Counted from the stretch's first letter, positions 19,601-30,934 are shown. The stretch is DNA of 64,000 nucleotides from Bettongia penicillata ogilbyi (GCA_023548195.1 JAJHZJ010000496.1:2810001-2874000), one strand, 5' to 3'. Notes: generated by a model from the letters alone, not told the origin. Translations and numbers: made by a program.

Positions 19601-20364
19601 GCTTGACAATTGTCTCTCACAAACAAACAAGCAAGCAAAAAGAATATATTCAGGACACACCTCTAGGCTTAATGATAAATTTAGTAACTGAATAAATGCT
19701 AGATATTTGTACTACTGGTGTCCAAACACCATCCATTCCAATCAGTATTTTAACAAGAATTCAATCTACAGCATTGCCTGAAAAGTTGATGTGGCTTCAC
19801 TTGAAGATGAGTGGTGAGGGGGAGCATGGGATGCTCCTGTGTTCACTGACTGAATGTGACTTCTCTCATCCCAATCTGGTGACCTTCCGAAGAGACCAGG
19901 CTTTATCCTTATGCCATGTAAAGCTTATGGCAGATCCCAGGCATAGCCACCATCTTTGCTTCCCTAACCAAAATCTGTTTCCAGAGAAAGATGGTCTTCT
20001 CTTTTTTGTCTTCTGGAAGAAGTAAGATATGGAGTAGGACAAAGGATATTTACTAAGCTGATAAAATAGGGTTTCTAAATACACCTTTGTACTGTCAGAC
20101 TATGACAAGAGAATCGTACTTTTACCCACTCTCAAAATAAACCTGATAAACTTTCAATAATGCAAGAAAATTCATTAACAAGCCATACTCTTTGATCCCC
20201 TGGCAAAAATAGACTGAAAAAGTCAGTATATACCAAAATATTCATAGTAACACTTTTGTGGTACAAAAAGCTGGTTATAAAGCAGATGTCTATCTATCAG
20301 GGAGTGGCAGAACAAACGTGCTGTTAGAATGTAGGGGATCCAGTGCAGGAAAGAACATTCTCTG
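19601..20364. other. No recognised feature
   Basis: Unique-looking. A 109-codon frame from 19696 and an antisense 72-codon frame overlap but show no domain and lack support as exons. Confidence 0.4.
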
Positions 20365-20460
20365 CAACTAAAAGTCTCAGACAGTTATCTAGAACACTGA
20401 GAAGCTAAGTGATTTGCCCTGGTCACACAGTCCTAGGTATGTATCAGAGGGTGGGTCTTT
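20365..20460 (-). mobile_element. MIR core fragment
   Basis: 'agtgatttgccctggtcaca' is reverse core; little remains on either side. Confidence 0.6.
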
Positions 20461-20514
20461 AAGCATGATGCTAAGATGTGTCTATGAATGTGCAAATTTG
20501 GGGGAAAAAACATG

Positions 20515-20640
20515 GAAAAAACAATTTAATAAGGATTTATAAACAGCCTATCTGTGCCGGGAAGTAAGCTAGGAAATGGGAGCATAAAAAAAAAACCAGT
20601 TCTTGTCCTCAAGAAGCTTATATTCTAAATCTGACTTGTG
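20515..20640 (-). mobile_element. L2 3' end
   Basis: 'aataaggatttataaacagc' followed by an A10 run and 'ttcttgtcctcaagaagctt' (about 20601) keeps the reverse L2 order. Confidence 0.75.
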
Positions 20641-20944
20641 TGAACTGGAACCAAGTGAGAGGGAAAAAAAAAACAGACCTAAGAAAACAAAGAGCATGAG
20701 AATGAGAAAGAGGATTGATAGTGGTGATAAGAACTGATATTTATGTAGCTATTCAAAGTTTTCAAAGTTTTCTGCATATATTACATCAAAAACTTGGCAT
20801 CTTAGTCACTAAAAACTGTCAGTGCTCCAAGGCAATGGTATCCAGCTCAAAAGGGGAAAGCACAAAGCAATGTATACATAAGGATGCCTGCAGAGGCACA
20901 TATTGACTTAGAAAACCACATGTTAACATTATCTCTATGAATTC

Positions 20945-21062
20945 ATTAGAATGTGAGCTCCTTGAATGCAAAGGCTGTCTTTTATCTATTTTTTGTATCC
21001 CCAGTGATTAGCATAGTGCCTGGCACATAGTAAATGTTTAATAAATATTGACTAATTTTTAA
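20945..21062 (+). mobile_element. L2 3' end, well preserved
   Basis: 'agaatgtgagctccttgaat', 'ttgtatccccagtgattagc', 'agtgcctggcacatagtaaa' and 'aataaatattgactaa' are the complete L2 terminus. Confidence 0.93.
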
Positions 21063-21090
21063 AATTATATTTTTATTATATTAAATATAG

Positions 21091-22990
21091 ACTGAGAAGA
21101 TGGTGGAATAGGTCAGACAATCTCAGGCTCTCCAAATTCCCCACCCCCCAAAAAAACATCTTCTTGCAGTGAACTTAGAGCATCAGAAACACATAAAGGT
21201 CTGGGTAAAGCAGTAGTCCTTTTAAGACAACTTGAGAGGACCTCAGAAAAGATCCAACCTCCAGGGACAGAGGTTTGGCCCCATCGAAGTGCAAATACCT
21301 CTATGCTGACTCTACTGGATCAACAAACAGCAAACTTTAGGGGCTGCTGAGTGGGGTACAGCTTTGGGAGCAGATATTTTTACCTTATGGACAGTGTTGG
21401 GGTTGATCAGTGGAGTAGCAGAAGATTGAAGGATGTTGAGTTGTCTCAGGATGCCAGGCTCATCTGTACTGACCAGGTATGGCACCCCGCTGCAGCTGTT
21501 CATGAAAAGGATCTAACTCATGCCAGGTGAATGCCATAGCAAAGGGACAGGGACCCTGCTGGTTGGGGGCACTTCGCAAGAGAGCTGAATCCCTGGTTTC
21601 CATTCCAGGGCAGAAGGGAGAGATGAATTTTGCAGCCTCGGGAGGGATCACAGGGAGCAAGTGTATTTTCAAGACTATGGCCAGGACCCTAGCTGTGGCT
21701 TGGGGGTAGAGAGGAGTGCCTGAGGTTAGACCCCTGGACAAAGTTCAGCAAATAACAATAAGAAGGGACATGAGGCATGGAGCACCATTCCCCACACCCC
21801 AAGACTAGAGCTGATTATAATAATAAGCTATTAAAATATAATAAAACAAAATAAGAAACAAGTAATCAAAGGAGAAAGAACCTGACCATAGACAGGTACT
21901 ATGGAGATAGAGAAGATCTGGGTTCATGGTCAGAGTAAGATAGTGAAGCTTAAAAAGTCACCCCTAATTCAAAGAGAAAGGTCAAATGGTCAAAGTCCAA
22001 AAAGAGCTCTTGGAAGAACTTAAAAAGGAGTTCAAAAAAATCAAATAAAAGAGTTGAGGAAAAGTTGGGGGGAGGGGGGAATAAGAACAATCCAAGAAAA
22101 TCAAGAAAATAAGAAAAGAAAGTCAATCAATTGGAAAAAGAGATCCAAAAAGGAATAAAATAACTCCTTGAAAACCAGAATCAGGCAAAGGGAAGCTAAT
22201 GATGTTATAAGACACCAAAATAAATAAATAAATAAATAAATAAAACAAAATCAAAAGAATGAAAAAAAAGAAGAAAATGTGAAGCATATTATTAGAAAAA
22301 CTTCTGACCTAGAGAACAGATGGAGGAGAGACAATATGAGCATTGTTGGACTACCTGAAAATTACGATCAAAAGAAGAGTCTTGATACAATATTACAGGA
22401 AATTATTAAGAAAAATTGCCCTGATATTTTAGAATGATAGGGTAAAGTAGAAATAGAAAAAAAATTGTTCACCACCGGAAAGAGATCCCAGATGAAAACT
22501 TATAGGAATATCATAGCTACATTTCAAAGTTCCCAGGTTAAGGAGAAAATACTATAAGTAATAAGAAAAATTATTTTTTCTTACAGTCAAGGTCACACTA
22601 GATTTAGCAGCTTTGACTTTGAAAGACCATAAAACATCATATATCAAAGAACAAAACAGGTAGGTTTGCCACCAAATATAACTTACCTAGCAAAATTAAG
22701 TATAATCCTGAATGTGGGAGAAAAGGAATTTAATGAATTGAAAGTCTTTCAGGTATTTGGGACAAAAAGACCAGAACTCAATGGAAAATTTTACATATAA
22801 GATTCAGGAGAAATATAAAATAAGTATTAAAGATCAATTATAAAGGATGTAATAAGGTCAAACTGTTTACTTCTTATATGTAAAAATATTATCAATACTT
22901 AAGATGATCTTCATTAGTTGGGTAGTTTGAAAAAAAGACTTGGACTGAATTAAGAACTGAGTTAAGTGTTGACAGAAATTATTTTTCTAT
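21091..22990 (+). mobile_element. Old HAL1 (half-L1) element
   Basis: It begins with an L1-type 5'UTR motif ('gaagatggtggaataggtca'). The ORF1 region keeps the RRM-coding block near 22345 ('gagcattgttggactacctg') and the later 'cccaggttaaggagaaaata' (about 22531). The frame is destroyed by stops and indels. After the ORF1 remnant it runs straight into 3' sequence like that of the young copy ('ggtcaaactgtttac'). There is no trace of ORF2. The young HAL1 is inserted at or just past its 3' end. Confidence 0.75.
22217..22245. repeat. (AAAT)n simple repeat
   Basis: Seven tetranucleotide units inside the old HAL1 ORF1 remnant, contributing to its frame loss. Confidence 0.95.
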
Positions 22991-23005
22991 TAAAAACCAA
23001 TTATT
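22991..23005 (+). repeat. Target-site duplication, left copy
   Basis: 'taaaaaccaattatt' directly precedes the young HAL1 and is repeated without mismatch at 25781-25795. A 15-bp A-rich duplication is typical of L1-type target-primed reverse transcription. Confidence 0.97.
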
Positions 23006-23675
23006 CGGGGAGGAGCCAAGATGGCGGAGTAGAAAGACACACATACGCTAGCTCCGAAACAACAGCCTATAAAATATCTGTAAAGAAGAACTCCTAACAA
23101 ATTCTGGAGTGGTGGAAGTCACAGAACAATGGAGTGGAGGAGACTTCTGTTCCAGAGAGCCCTGAAAAACTGTCACCAAAGGTCCATCATTCATGGGACT
23201 GGAGCAGAACCCAGCCCTGCCTTGGCTGCATGGCCCCAAGAGGAGCAGATCCTAGCAGGCTTCAGGGATGGAATCTCCAGCAGCCACGAAGGTCCCTCGA
23301 TCCACAGGCACTACAGGTCAGTGAAAGAGACTTCTGGGCTAGCTAAGAGGGGAGGAGGGTGTCTCCATAATTCAGGCCCCCTCGGGAGGCAGTGACAGAG
23401 TCAGCAGCAGACAGGAGCTCCCAAAGCAGACAGGAGCTCTGGTCCATTGTTGAAGTTCTCATTGTAAATCCCCTGAGGAAACTGAGCCCTTAGAGGCAAC
23501 CCTGCCCCCACCTGAGCAGCAGGACTTAATCTCTCACTGAATAGCAGCCCTGCCCCCATTGAAAGCCCTGAGGCTGGGGAGCAGCATTTGAATCTTAGAC
23601 CCCAAGCTCTAGCTGGATCTGGAGGCAAGGTGGGTGTGGAAAGGAATCTCAGAACTCAAGTAACTGGCTGGGAAA

Positions 23676-24760
23676 ATGCCCAGAAAAGGGAAAAAAAATA
23701 AGACCATAGAAGGTTACTTTCTTGGTGAACAGATGTTTCCTCCTTTCCTTTCAGATGAGGAAGAACAATGCTTACCATCAGGGAAAGACATAGAAGTCAA
23801 GGCCTCTGTATCCCAAACATCTGAAATAAATATTCAATGTGCTCAGGCCATGGAAGAGCTCAAAAAGGATTTTGAAAATCAAGTTAGACAGGTGGAGGAA
23901 AAACTGGGAAGAGAAATGAGAGAGATGCAAGAAAAGCATGAAAAATGGGTCAATATCTTGCTAAAGGAGACCCCCAAAAAATGCTGAAGAAAATAACACC
24001 TTGAAAAATAGGCTCACTCAATTGGCAAAAGAGGTTCCAAAAGCCAATGAGGAGAAGAAAGCTTTAAAAAGCAGAATGAGCCAAATGAAAAAGGAGGTTC
24101 AAAAGTTCACTGAAGAAAATAGTTCTTTCAAAATTAGAATGGAACATGTGGAGGCTAATGACTTTCTGAGAAACCAAGAAATCACAAAACAAAACCAAAA
24201 GAATGAAAAAATGGAAGAGAATGTAAAAAGAACTGACCTGGAAAATAGATCCAAGAGAGACAATTTAAAAATTATGGGACTTCCTGAAAGCCATGATCAA
24301 AAAAAGAGCCTAGATATCATCTTTCATGAAATTATCAAAGAAAACTGCCCTAAGATTCTAGAATCAGAGGGCAAAATAAGCATTGAAGGAATCCACCGAT
24401 CACCACCTAAAAGAGATCCAAAAAGAGAAACTCCTAGGAACATTGTGGCCAAATTCCAGAGTTCCCAGGTCAAGGAGAAAATATTGCAAGCAGCTAGAAA
24501 GAAACAATTCCAGTATTGTGGAAAAAATCAGGATAACACAAGATCTAGCAGCTTCTACATTAAGGGATCGAAGGGCGTGGAATAGGATATTCCAGAAGTC
24601 AAAGGAACTAGGACTAAAACCAAGAATCCCCTACCCAGGAAAACTGAGTGTGATACTTCAGGGAAAAAACTGGTCTTTCAATGAAATAGAGGACTTTCAA
24701 GCATTCTTGATGAAAAGACCAGAGCTGAAAAGAAAATTTGATTTTCAAACACAAGAATGA
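23676..24760 (+). pseudogene. HAL1/L1 ORF1 (nucleic-acid chaperone), two 1-base frame breaks
   Basis: L1 ORF1 proteins trimerise through a coiled coil, bind the element RNA and act as chaperones in the cytoplasmic RNP. The ATG at 23676 opens a frame with a basic start (MPRKGKKNK). Residues about 60-190 are Lys/Glu-rich with heptad character (coiled coil). An RRM-type block follows with NLKIMGLPES near residue 200. The C-terminal domain carries ITQDLAASTLRDRR near residue 285, then PRIPYPGKLS. The frame is broken twice, each time by one extra A in an A6 run (23976-23981 and 24522-24527). Allowing for both breaks, the reading length is about 360 codons, normal for ORF1p. No other stops interrupt it. 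Either the copy is freshly dead, or the breaks are homopolymer sequencing errors. Confidence 0.88.
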
Positions 24761-24884
24761 AGAGAAGCATGAAAAAGTAAACAGCAAAGAGAAGTCATAA
24801 GGGACTTACTAAAGTTGAACTGTTTACATTCCTACATGGAAAGACAATATTTGTAACTCTTGGAACTTTTCAGTATCTGAGTAG

Positions 24885-24950
24885 TTGGTGGGATCACACA
24901 CATACACACATACACACACACACGTACATGCGTGCACGCACACACAGAGA
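24885..24950. repeat. (CA)n microsatellite in the HAL1 3'UTR
   Basis: An imperfect CA run with CG and TG interruptions ('cacgtacatgcgtgcacgca') followed by 'cagagacagaga'. The CpGs still present fit a young element. Confidence 0.93.
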
Positions 24951-25780
24951 CAGAGAGCACAGAGTGAATTGAATAGGATGGGATCATATCTTAAAAAAAT
25001 GAAGTTAAGTGGTGAGAGAGAAATGTATTGGGAGGAGAGAAGGAGAAATGGAATAGGCAAATTATCTCTCATAGAAGAGGCTGGCAGGAGACTTTTTAGT
25101 GGAGGGAAAAAAGAAGGGAGCTGAGAGAAAAACATGAAGTTTACTCTCATCACATTCAACTAAAGGAAGGAATAAAATGCACACTCATTTTGGTATGAAA
25201 ACCTATCTTACAAGACAGGAAAGTGGGGGAGAAGGGGATAAGCAGGGTGGGGGGATGATGGAAGGGAGGGCAATGGGAGGAGGGAGCAATTTGAAATCAA
25301 CACTCTTGGGGAGGGACAGGATCAAAAGAGAGAAGTAATATGGGGGGCAGGATAGGATGGAGGGAAATATAGTTAGTCTTACACAACACGACTATTATGG
25401 AAGTCATTTGCAAAACTACACAGATATGACCTATATTGAATTGCCTGCCTTCCCAAAGGGAATGGGTGGGGAGGGAGGGATGGGGAGAAGTTGGAACTCA
25501 AAGTTTTAGGAACAACCGTTGAGTATTGTTCTTGCTACTAGGAAATAAGAAGTACAGGTACTGGGGAATAGAAAGTTATCTGGCCCTACAGGACAGATGA
25601 GAAGATGGGTTAAGGGAAGGGAGGGATGATAGAAAAGAGGGCAGATTGGTGATAGGGGAAATTAGAATGCTCAGTGTATTGGGGTGGGGGGAGGGGACAA
25701 ATGGGGAGAAAATTTGGAACCCAAAATTTTGTGAAAATGAATGTAAAAAGCTAAATAAATAAATTTATTAATTAAAAAAA

Positions 25781-25795
25781 TAAAAACCAATTATT
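25781..25795 (+). repeat. Target-site duplication, right copy
   Basis: An exact repeat of 22991-23005 immediately after the A-rich end of the HAL1, fixing its 3' boundary. Confidence 0.97.
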
Positions 25796-26344
25796 AAATT
25801 AGAATGGAGAATTTTTTTCCCTTTCTATTTCTTCATTCACGGACCAGTCCTTGTAGGTCAGTCAGTCTCTGAAGGACATAGCTGATGATGAGATCGACCT
25901 AATCTTCCAGTAACATTCTCCTCAATCTTAGGCAGGACCCCACCCAACTAAAAGCTTATTTCTGATTAAATTGTAAAGAGAAGGTAATATAGGTGAATTC
26001 TAGCCATAAAAGCATTAGGCTCATGCCCTTGAATCACACACCCCCACCCACCCACCATGACAGTTCAACTTCATGGGTCTGGGTGGAGATTGGTCCTTTA
26101 GTCTTAAAATCAAATCAATTTAGATAATTTTACAATCCTCTCTTTTAGTTCTGAGTCTGTGATAGATGGTTGCTTCACTTCCTGGGTCCTCTCATCTCAC
26201 AGATGATATTAGCTCTTCCTTCCTTCTAAGAAATCTAAAACGAAACAGGAAGTGGTTTCTACAGACAAATGGAAGTTGCCACTATCTCCTAGGAGACATG
26301 TAGATCTCTCCAGAGTGACTTCCTCTGGGCATCTGCTCTTGCAG
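25796..26344. other. No recognised feature
   Basis: Unique-looking flank of the HAL1 insertion. A C-run 'cacacacccccacccacccacc' type patch lies near 26035. Confidence 0.4.
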
Positions 26345-26625
26345 TTGTATGTCTTGAACCTTTATGGATAATAATAATGAACATTTATATATAATTTATA
26401 GCACATTAAACCATGCACACAATCACATTTGATTCTCCTATTAAGTCTGTGACATGGCTAATATTATTGTCCTTATTTAGTGGGGAAGGAAACTGAAGTT
26501 CGGAAAGTTGAACTGGTTTGCTTAGGGTCATACATTTAGTAAAACTCTGAGATTGGATCTGAAGTCAGAACTTTAATATTCAAAATCCATCAGTCTATCC
26601 ACCCTGCCATGCCACCTCATGCATA
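26345..26625 (-). mobile_element. THER1 CORE-SINE
   Basis: 'cacatttgattctcctatta' tail, 'gaaggaaactgaagttcgga' core, 'cagtctatccaccctgccat' head, in reverse. It ends at 'gccacctc'. Confidence 0.88.
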
Positions 26626-27055
26626 CTGCCAGAGGGAACAGAATATGCTATACCCTTTGCCAAAACAGCCAGTCTAAAATAAGCATCACTTGATTGTTTC
26701 CTCCATCATTTTCCATTCAGGATCAAAGCATATATCTAGCTTTCAAGATACCAGCTAACAATTCCAGGAACACAGGATTCTAGGAGACACTGAAGTGATG
26801 GCCTCATGTTGCTGTTCATGTCTTGAGTAGAATACAAGGTTTAAATAGAAGAGCCTGCTGTTGGAAATCTGTTTTTGAAATTATCTATACATAGGTGACC
26901 CACTAATGGAGGCTCTCTGGGAGATGGAGAGCCAGGCTTGGAGTTTTATTTATTAGTGTATGATTCAGAGGCTAACATATTGTTTATTGGAATTACCTAC
27001 ATCGATGCTTTCCTATAGACCGCATTGTGTTGGTGGTACAGGCCCTACCTGATCA
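26626..27055. other. No recognised feature
   Basis: Unique-looking sequence between a SINE and the CR1/L3 fossil. Confidence 0.4.
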
Positions 27056-27059
27056 CAAA

Positions 27060-27830
27060 ATCACAGAATTTCTAAGTTAGAGGGAGCCATAGGATCCATC
27101 TAGGGCAATCTGTACCTGACAAAGAATTCCCAGTACAACCTACCTAATATGTTGTCATCCAGTTTTTGCTTAACGACCTCCAGTGGGGAAGATGAGGAGG
27201 AGGAGGTGGAATAATCCATTGCCTCCCAAGGCAGCACTCTACTTATAGACAACTCTAATTATTGGGAAGTGTTTCTTTACTTCAAGCCTCTTTATTTCTT
27301 CCACTTATTAATCCTTGTTCTGACTTCTGGTGGGGATAAAGAGAATAAATCTATTCCTTCTTCTAGTGACAGTCCTTCAAATACTTGAAAATCATGCCTT
27401 CCCTTTTCTAGTCCTCCCCCCACCAAGTCTTCTCTTTTCCAGGCTAAAGGAACCTATTTCCACTACCTGGTCCTCCTGTAGAACGAACTAACGGCCCTTC
27501 ACTGTCCTAGTTGCTATACTGTAGCTCAAACTGAACACAATCCTTCAGCTGGGGCCAAGTCTAGTGAGACTATCCACCAAACAATATGCCAAGTATTTAT
27601 CAAGTACCTACTCTGTGCCAGGCCCTATGTCAGGTGTTGAGTATCAGCTCCTTCTTCCCGGAAGCTAACTTCTTTTAAAGCAGTCCAAGATCACATTTGA
27701 TTTTTTAAATTTTTTTCTTGCCACATCCCATTATTGATTCACAATGAGCTTGCAACCCACTATATTAACCTTATTTTCTGTTCAGTTCCTCTCTAGAGAA
27801 ATGGACAGACCAATGTATATTGGCCTGAAT
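27060..27830 (-). mobile_element. CR1/L3-type LINE fossil
   Basis: Consecutive reverse CR1/L3 landmarks: 'aaaatcacagaatttctaag', 'cttaacgacctccagtgggg' (about 27170), 'ccttcaaatacttgaaaatc' (27371), 'tcttctcttttccaggctaa' (27427), 'aaactgaacacaatccttca' (27528), 'gcagtccaagatcaca' and 'acaatgagcttgcaacccac'. This is the amniote CR1 order over some 770 bp, interrupted by an L2 scrap. No frame is left. Confidence 0.85.
27588..27655 (-). mobile_element. L2 3' end nested in CR1/L3
   Basis: 'caagtatttatcaagtacct' and 'ctctgtgccaggccctatgt' interrupt the CR1/L3 order between its 'actgaacacaatcc' and 'agcagtccaagatc' blocks. The L2 tail is therefore the younger insertion. Confidence 0.75.
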
Positions 27831-28064
27831 GGAAAGATGGGTTGAGACTACCTTGGGAGCTTGGGTTCTTCCAATCATACCCACAGTGTCATATTCCTGA
27901 ACTGACTGCAGGAAACTGTGCTTAAGAATAATCACTATTTCTTCATGGGAACAACTTGGCTTGGATAGAAAGGGAGAAAGACAGATACTAAGTTCCCTTT
28001 ATTCCTGACCAGTTTGCATATTATTTCTCCAGGAAGAATGGCAAGTGTTGAAGGGATGAGAATG

Positions 28065-28170
28065 GGTAGAAGGTAAGCTCCTTGAGGAGAGGGATGGTTT
28101 CATTTCTGAATTTGTAACCCCAGCACTGAGCACAGTGCCTGGAATACCACAGGTGATTAATTTATCAATT
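28065..28170 (+). mobile_element. L2 3' end
   Basis: 'ggtaagctccttgaggagag', 'tgtaaccccagcactgagca' and 'cagtgcctggaataccacag' in order. Confidence 0.85.
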
Positions 28171-28439
28171 TAAACTATTCTCTTCTATGGATTACTGGAA
28201 TGCCATTATGTCTCTCTTTCTTGTCAGAAAATGGCCCTAAAAACCCTAAAAAAAAACCCCAAGAACAATTAAAGATCCAAATTCAGTAAGCCTTGAAATC
28301 CCATCCAATTGAACCTCTGAAATTCATTAATTTCTTTAGTCTGTATGCCAGGAGACAATGACCTTCATATCCCCTCTGAGGCAGAGATCTAGAGGCTACA
28401 CCATGAACTTCATAGACTGTTACTGACAGAACCCTAGCA

Positions 28440-28600
28440 AAAGAAGAGACTTTGTAGGCTATCCAGCACTAATTCATTTTACAGAGGAGGAAACCAAGGT
28501 TCAGGGAGATTAAGTAATTTGCTAAAGGTCACACAAGTAGTAAACCTCCAAGATGGGATTTGAACACAGCTTCTCTGACTCCACAGCCACACTTCTTTCC
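28440..28600 (-). mobile_element. MIR SINE
   Basis: 'ttacagaggaggaaaccaag' and 'gctaaaggtcacacaagtag', then the head 'tttgaacacagcttctctga'. Confidence 0.88.
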
Positions 28601-28859
28601 AGGACATCCACCACAGGTCTCAAACCAAGCTTCCTCCCCACCCTTGCACATAATTTCTTTACCTTTCTCCTCTTTTACTACCTTCCTCCTAATGAGCCTG
28701 CTTTGTCCTTATGAAGACCCACAGGCCACTGGGGCGCCCTGTTCTCCTAGTATGAAAGCCTCCATTTAATTTCACTTGTCCTCCAATTCATTATTGGTTC
28801 CCATAAATGGTTATTCCATGATTTCCCGCTTTCAGCAACCTGAAAACCCTTCTACATAA

Positions 28860-29150
28860 ACTTTATTTTAAAATATTATTAATATCTTTTGTTTTCCTAT
28901 AACTCTCTCCCCCCACCTCATCTATTTAGTGAGTTATCCCTTCTAACAAAGAATGAAAAAAGGAGAAAAACACAGTTCAGTCAGCACATGCGATGTTCTG
29001 TACTCACAGCCCCCTTCTCCCCCCCCACCCCCACTGCAGAGATGGAAAGGAGATAGATTTTCTCATCTTTTTGCTGGAGCCAAACTTGATCATTACGATT
29101 ATAGGGCATTCAATTTCTAGGATGGTTTTTGTTTTGTTTGGGTTTGTTTA
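28860..29150 (-). mobile_element. LINE 3'-end-like repeat, family unassigned
   Basis: It starts with a T-rich end and 'tatcttttgttttcctataa'. 'gttatcccttctaacaaaga' (about 28932), 'cacagttcagtcagcacatg' and 'ggagccaaacttgatcatta' follow. The same order recurs, more degraded, at 58495-58780. Poly-T at the left implies reverse orientation. Confidence 0.5.
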
Positions 29151-29750
29151 TTTTTTGATTTGCAGAACTTTTTACGAGGCATATAAAACATAGAATCCAC
29201 AAAGTATTCCAGAAAGCTAAGGGCTTATCCCAACATGAATAATCCCTGCCTTTTATTTTACAAGTCCCAGAGAGCAGAGGACTGATTTGTCTGCTCTCCA
29301 ATCCCTTCACCTCCCTCCTCCTTCACTTGTCTTTCAGCTTATTCCATCATAAATTGGGTCTTGGTCTCTCCATCCCCTTCATTCTCTATTCCATTTACAC
29401 TTGATGGCTCTGCCTAATAGATCAACTGGGGTTATTTTTAACTCAGAAAGAGAAGTGGTTTTATACTCTGCTCTTTGGAATCTGACAATTGTCTCATTGT
29501 CCCCCCATCCACTGCTTTATTAACTCAGAACAAGATGCAATCTGATGGCCTGGGCTTCTCGAGATTCATCCTTGGCAGCTGAAATTGCCTCAGCATGTAT
29601 TATCATGAGTCCTTTCCTCACTTATCTCCTTGGGTCCATACTCCTCTTCTAATCTCTTGCTTTTTCTCGACGCTGCCTCACTGGTCATCACTGTATTTCA
29701 CTTTGTGGAGGCTTTTTGGAAGTCAATTAAAATATATGCCTCCACCATTT
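29151..29750. other. Unique sequence, candidate conserved noncoding DNA
   Basis: No repeat is recognised. 29405-29590 has balanced composition with several short A/T-rich cores and a CpG at 'cttctcgagatt'. It could be regulatory DNA, but nothing in the sequence proves it. Confidence 0.35.
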
Positions 29751-29905
29751 AGGAGCCGGTGGGGACATCATGGAACCACAGAATGTTTGGCCAGTAAATC
29801 CAAACCCTCAGAGAACAACTGCTCCACCACTTTATTTTACAGATGAAAAAACTGAAATCAAAAGAGAGGGACTGGCTTGTTCAAGGTTATATTTGAGAGG
29901 TGGGG
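29750..29905 (-). mobile_element. MIR SINE, degraded
   Basis: 'ctttattttacagatgaaaa' and 'ggcttgttcaaggttatatt' represent the reverse core. Confidence 0.7.
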
Positions 29906-29919
29906 AGGGGTAAAGGAAA

Positions 29920-30078
29920 GGGAACAAGTATTTATTAAGCACATAGAAATGTGCTAAGCTCTTTATAGATATTACTTCAACTGATCCTTACAATGACACT
30001 GGGAGACAAGGGCTATTATTATCCCCATTTTCCAGCTGAAGAGTCTGAGGTTAAGTGACTTGCTCAAGACACCATGCT
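29920..30078 (-). mobile_element. THER1 SINE, 3' part
   Basis: 'caagtatttattaagcacat', 'ggctattattatccccattt' and 'gttaagtgacttgctcaaga' in order. It is cut off where a MAR1 begins. Confidence 0.9.
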
Positions 30079-30079
30079 G

Positions 30080-30335
30080 TTGTTCAGTTGTTTTTCGGTC
30101 ATGAATGATACTTCATGATCCCATTTGGGGTTTTCTTGGCAGAGATACTGGAGTGGTTTGCCATTTCCTACTTTAGCTTGTTTTTTTTTTTTTACAGATG
30201 AAGAAACTGAGGCAAACAGGGTTAAGTGAGTAGCCTAGGGTCCTGCAGCTAGTAAATGTCTGAGGCTCAATTTAACTCAGGTTTTCCTGCTCTGGGTCCA
30301 TTGCCACTACAAAGACAGTTGGTGATTCATTCCCA
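30080..30335 (-). mobile_element. MAR1 SINE, full length
   Basis: It runs in reverse from 'gttgttcagttgtttttcgg' through 'ttttcttggcagagatactg' and 'tggtttgccatttcctactt', an internal T13 run, 'gaagaaactgaggcaaacag', to the tRNA head near 30320. It probably inserted into the preceding THER1. Confidence 0.95.
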
Positions 30336-30934
30336 AGCAGAATTCATGGGTGTCATTTATGTGAGAGTATAGTTGGAATATGGTAGCCTTCACATGCCCT
30401 GACGCAAAACTTTCACACCTTTGAATTCACCCTATCACTAGAGATTAGAGCTACAGCACACTCCTGACTGATGGACAGGGGTGAGCACCTTAGGTGAAAC
30501 AAATTCTTGAGCAAAATGACTGGAAAGATTATTAGTGCTCCTAGAAAGGCACAAGAGGAGTAGGAGAGGGGTGGTGAAAGTAGAGTGTGTGGGTGTGGCT
30601 AGAATCACATTGGCCAAATTTGTGTTGAACATCTAAACTACTTGAGAAGCAGGCATTCCACAGTATGGTCTGTTATTTATTTCTTCTATTTTTAGGGAGA
30701 CAAATTGGAGGCTGGGTTTATAATAGGCTCATAGTTTTTTGAAAAGGTTGTTCAGTGCTCTCCCCCAAAGCACTGATAGCTACGTATCGACTATTTAGAT
30801 CCTCCAGTTTGGGATATACCTGGGGAAAGAAGCATCTTTACTACAAGAGAATGTGGGCAACCTCCTAACACAAGACTTTCTATTCAAGATATATTGAAAA
30901 ACAGCAAAGATGACATGGGGAGAAATTCACTGGA
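30336..30934. other. No recognised feature
   Basis: Unique-looking sequence. Confidence 0.4.

Larger units (their letters stand above)
23006..25780 (+). mobile_element. Young, full-length HAL1 (half-L1) retrotransposon
   Basis: The element is about 2.78 kb, bounded by a perfect 15-bp target-site duplication. It opens with the L1-type start 'ggaggagccaagatggcgga' and a 670-bp 5'UTR containing 'cctcgggaggcag'. ORF1 lies at 23676-24760. About 1 kb of 3'UTR follows with purine-rich G-tracts (25200-25330, 25600-25720) and an A-rich end. There is no reverse-transcriptase or endonuclease frame between ORF1 and the 3'UTR, so it must have been mobilised by proteins supplied in trans. The complete 5' end shows it is not a truncated L1. 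An internally deleted L1 is the alternative. Confidence 0.88.

Noticed and set aside
21091..25780. Full-length autonomous L1 pair
   Set aside because: No endonuclease or reverse-transcriptase frame follows either ORF1 region; ORF1 passes directly to 3'UTR.
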